From assembly GCF_030296915.1 (NCBI RefSeq), contig NZ_AP028031.1, positions 1,359,501 to 1,423,500 on the forward strand: 64,000 bases of DNA, read 5' to 3'. How positions within the stretch are numbered: the first letter of the stretch is position 1; each line of letters starts with the position of its first letter. This stretch comes from Anaerostipes hadrus ATCC 29173 = JCM 17467. Lineage in GTDB: Bacteria; Bacillota; Clostridia; Lachnospirales; Lachnospiraceae. This document shows, in pieces, positions 62,661 to 64,000 of this stretch. The position numbers and the translations under genes were made by a program. The notes beneath the pieces are model-generated. The model saw only the letters and a list, made by a program, of their open reading frames with translations, made no database searches and had not been told where the DNA came from.

Positions 62661-64000
62661 TTATATCATCTTTAATTCTTTTCTATGAATGATCTCATCA
62701 ATTCGTGTAATGTATTGCTTTATATCTTTAAGATTTTCGATGCGGTCCACCTGATGGTCTTCCTGATGGACGATCTTTGAAGATGTACCAGCACCAACTG
62801 CTATAATATCATGTAATTCCTCCATAATCAAAATATTATAGAGACATTCTTTTCCTTTTTTTGAAAAACCGACATTCTCAAGGTTCCCTGGAATGTTTTT
62901 CTGCCGGTATAAATAATATGGTTCCATATTCATATCTCTTGCACATGAAGCGGCATAAGATACCATCTCTTCACTCGCTCCAAAGTGATATGTATCTTTC
63001 ATTCGATTCAATCTCGATGAACGCTTGACTGCAAGTGCATGGACCGTTAAACTCTCTGGATCAAGTTTTTTGATCTCATCTAAAGTATAGGAAAGTTCTT
63101 CCATGCCCTCTTCTGGAAGCCCACAGATCATATCCATATTAATGTTATCGATCCCAGCCTGTCTCGCAAGATTAAATTTCTCTTTGATATCCTGTGCGAA
63201 ATGATTTCTTCCAATGAGTTTTAATGTCTTATCGTTCATTGACTGTGGATTGATACTGATCCTTGTCACACCATATTTCTTTAGAATCTTTAATTTCTCG
63301 AAATTCAAGCTGTCTGGCCGTCCTGCTTCCACAGTGATCTCCTGGATCTTTGAAAATGGGAATCTCTTATTAACCTCATATAACAGATATTCCAGATCTT
63401 CTTCTTTTAAAGATGTTGGTGTTCCACCGCCAATATACATCGTCTGAAGTTCTTTGTGCGCATAAGTCTTCGCCACAAAATCCAGTTCTTTCAATAAAGC
63501 TTCAAGATAGTCTTGTACAATATTCTCAAATTGATCGATCGAATACGATGTAAAAGAACAGTACAAACATGTGCTTGGGCAAAATGGGATTCCTATATAT
63601 AGACTGTATCCTTCTTTGTATGGAAATGCTTTTAGAAGTTCTTTCTCTTTCTGAACGGTTTCTGTACATAATCTTGCTTTTTCTTCGGATGCCAGATAAT
63701 CCTTTTGAAATCTGTGAATGATCTCTTCACTGCTCTCACCCTTTTCATATCCATCAAAAGCAATCTTTGTCGGACGGATCCCAGTCAACGTTCCCCATGG
63801 AAGCTGTTTGTCTAATGCTTTGGAAAACAACTGATAAATTCCTTGTTTCATCCGGTTTTTAAAAATCTTCTTATTTTCATAATCACCAAATAACTGGATT
63901 TCATCTTCTAACTCGCCCTTTTTATATAGATTCATGACGATTTTCTGATCTTTATAATCCACATCCAGTATAAAATCATAGATAGAATCAACGTGATCCG
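62661..64000 (-). CDS. hemZ: Coproporphyrinogen III oxidase-like radical SAM protein HemZ, partial
   Basis: The gene runs off the right edge: the frame stays open to 64000 with DHVDSIYDFILD before the visible GTG, so the N-terminus is missing. The radical SAM motif CPSTCLYCSF (CxxxCxxC) and the GGGTPT segment are present, with an N-terminal LPWGTLTGIRPTK region that is characteristic of clostridial HemZ. Family members act in anaerobic haem synthesis or are repurposed; the exact reaction is not certain. Confidence 0.9.
   Translation of the reverse strand, partial: DHVDSIYDFILDVDYKDQKIVMNLYKKGELEDEIQLFGDYENKKIFKNRMKQGIYQLFSKALDKQLPWGTLTGIRPTKIAFDGYEKGESSEEIIHRFQKDYLASEEKARLCTETVQKEKELLKAFPYKEGYSLYIGIPFCPSTCLYCSFTSYSIDQFENIVQDYLEALLKELDFVAKTYAHKELQTMYIGGGTPTSLKEEDLEYLLYEVNKRFPFSKIQEITVEAGRPDSLNFEKLKILKKYGVTRISINPQSMNDKTLKLIGRNHFAQDIKEKFNLARQAGIDNINMDMICGLPEEGMEELSYTLDEIKKLDPESLTVHALAVKRSSRLNRMKDTYHFGASEEMVSYAASCARDMNMEPYYLYRQKNIPGNLENVGFSKKGKECLYNILIMEELHDIIAVGAGTSSKIVHQEDHQVDRIENLKDIKQYITRIDEIIHRKELKMI

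Noticed and set aside
1..64000. CRISPR arrays, tRNA or rRNA genes
   Set aside because: No regularly spaced repeats and no tRNA- or rRNA-like sequence were noticed on either strand by eye.

Overview
The window is a chromosomal segment of a low-GC, anaerobic, spore-forming Firmicute. A complete spoIIIAA-AH operon, a glycyl-radical pyruvate formate-lyase, a two-subunit CoA-transferase beside a crotonase, hemZ, and the gene styles throughout point to Lachnospiraceae. An Anaerostipes-like butyrate producer is a reasonable inference but cannot be proven from the sequence alone.

Layout. 1-9.6 kb is core metabolism: the end of a spermidine/putrescine ABC operon, a xanthine-type NCS2 permease, a CoA-transferase plus enoyl-CoA hydratase operon, and a pflA-pflB operon preceded by a promoter, a ZTP (pfl-motif) riboswitch and an intrinsic terminator. 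9.6-23.6 kb is a patchwork of small accessory genes: YolD with a Y-family polymerase, AIM24, a spore-coat ferritin-like protein, methyltransferases, an HNH protein, a peptide-deformylase-like protein and YitT. Here a 2,072-bp IS200/IS605 element (tnpA plus tnpB) cuts a DMT-family transporter gene in two, and there are fragments of a second DMT gene and of a methyltransferase.

23.7-45.7 kb is a defence island, mostly on the minus strand and visibly AT-rich. It carries McrBC with an EVE-domain McrB; a two-gene module of a beta-helix protein and a hydrophobic protein of unknown function; an operon of NUDIX protein, tiny membrane protein, RxxxxH (HEPN-like) protein and reverse transcriptase-nitrilase fusion (DRT type 1/UG1 architecture); a ribbon-helix-helix regulator with a long operator palindrome controlling a single-chain type IIG-like restriction-methylation enzyme; a dead IS256-family element with unusually long inverted arms; and an orphan 1023-aa metallophosphoesterase with internal repeats. 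The island abuts the spoIIIA terminator.

45.8-64 kb is core again: spoIIIA operon, topoisomerase III, LUD-domain protein, AraC regulator, L,D-transpeptidase, glyA, ACT-domain protein, aspS, flavin reductase, hisS, HD-GYP-like protein and hemZ, which runs off the window. glyA and the ZTP-controlled pfl operon are both suppliers of one-carbon units. The best candidates for undescribed biology are the NUDIX/membrane/HEPN/RT-nitrilase operon, the beta-helix two-gene module, and the metallophosphoesterase.
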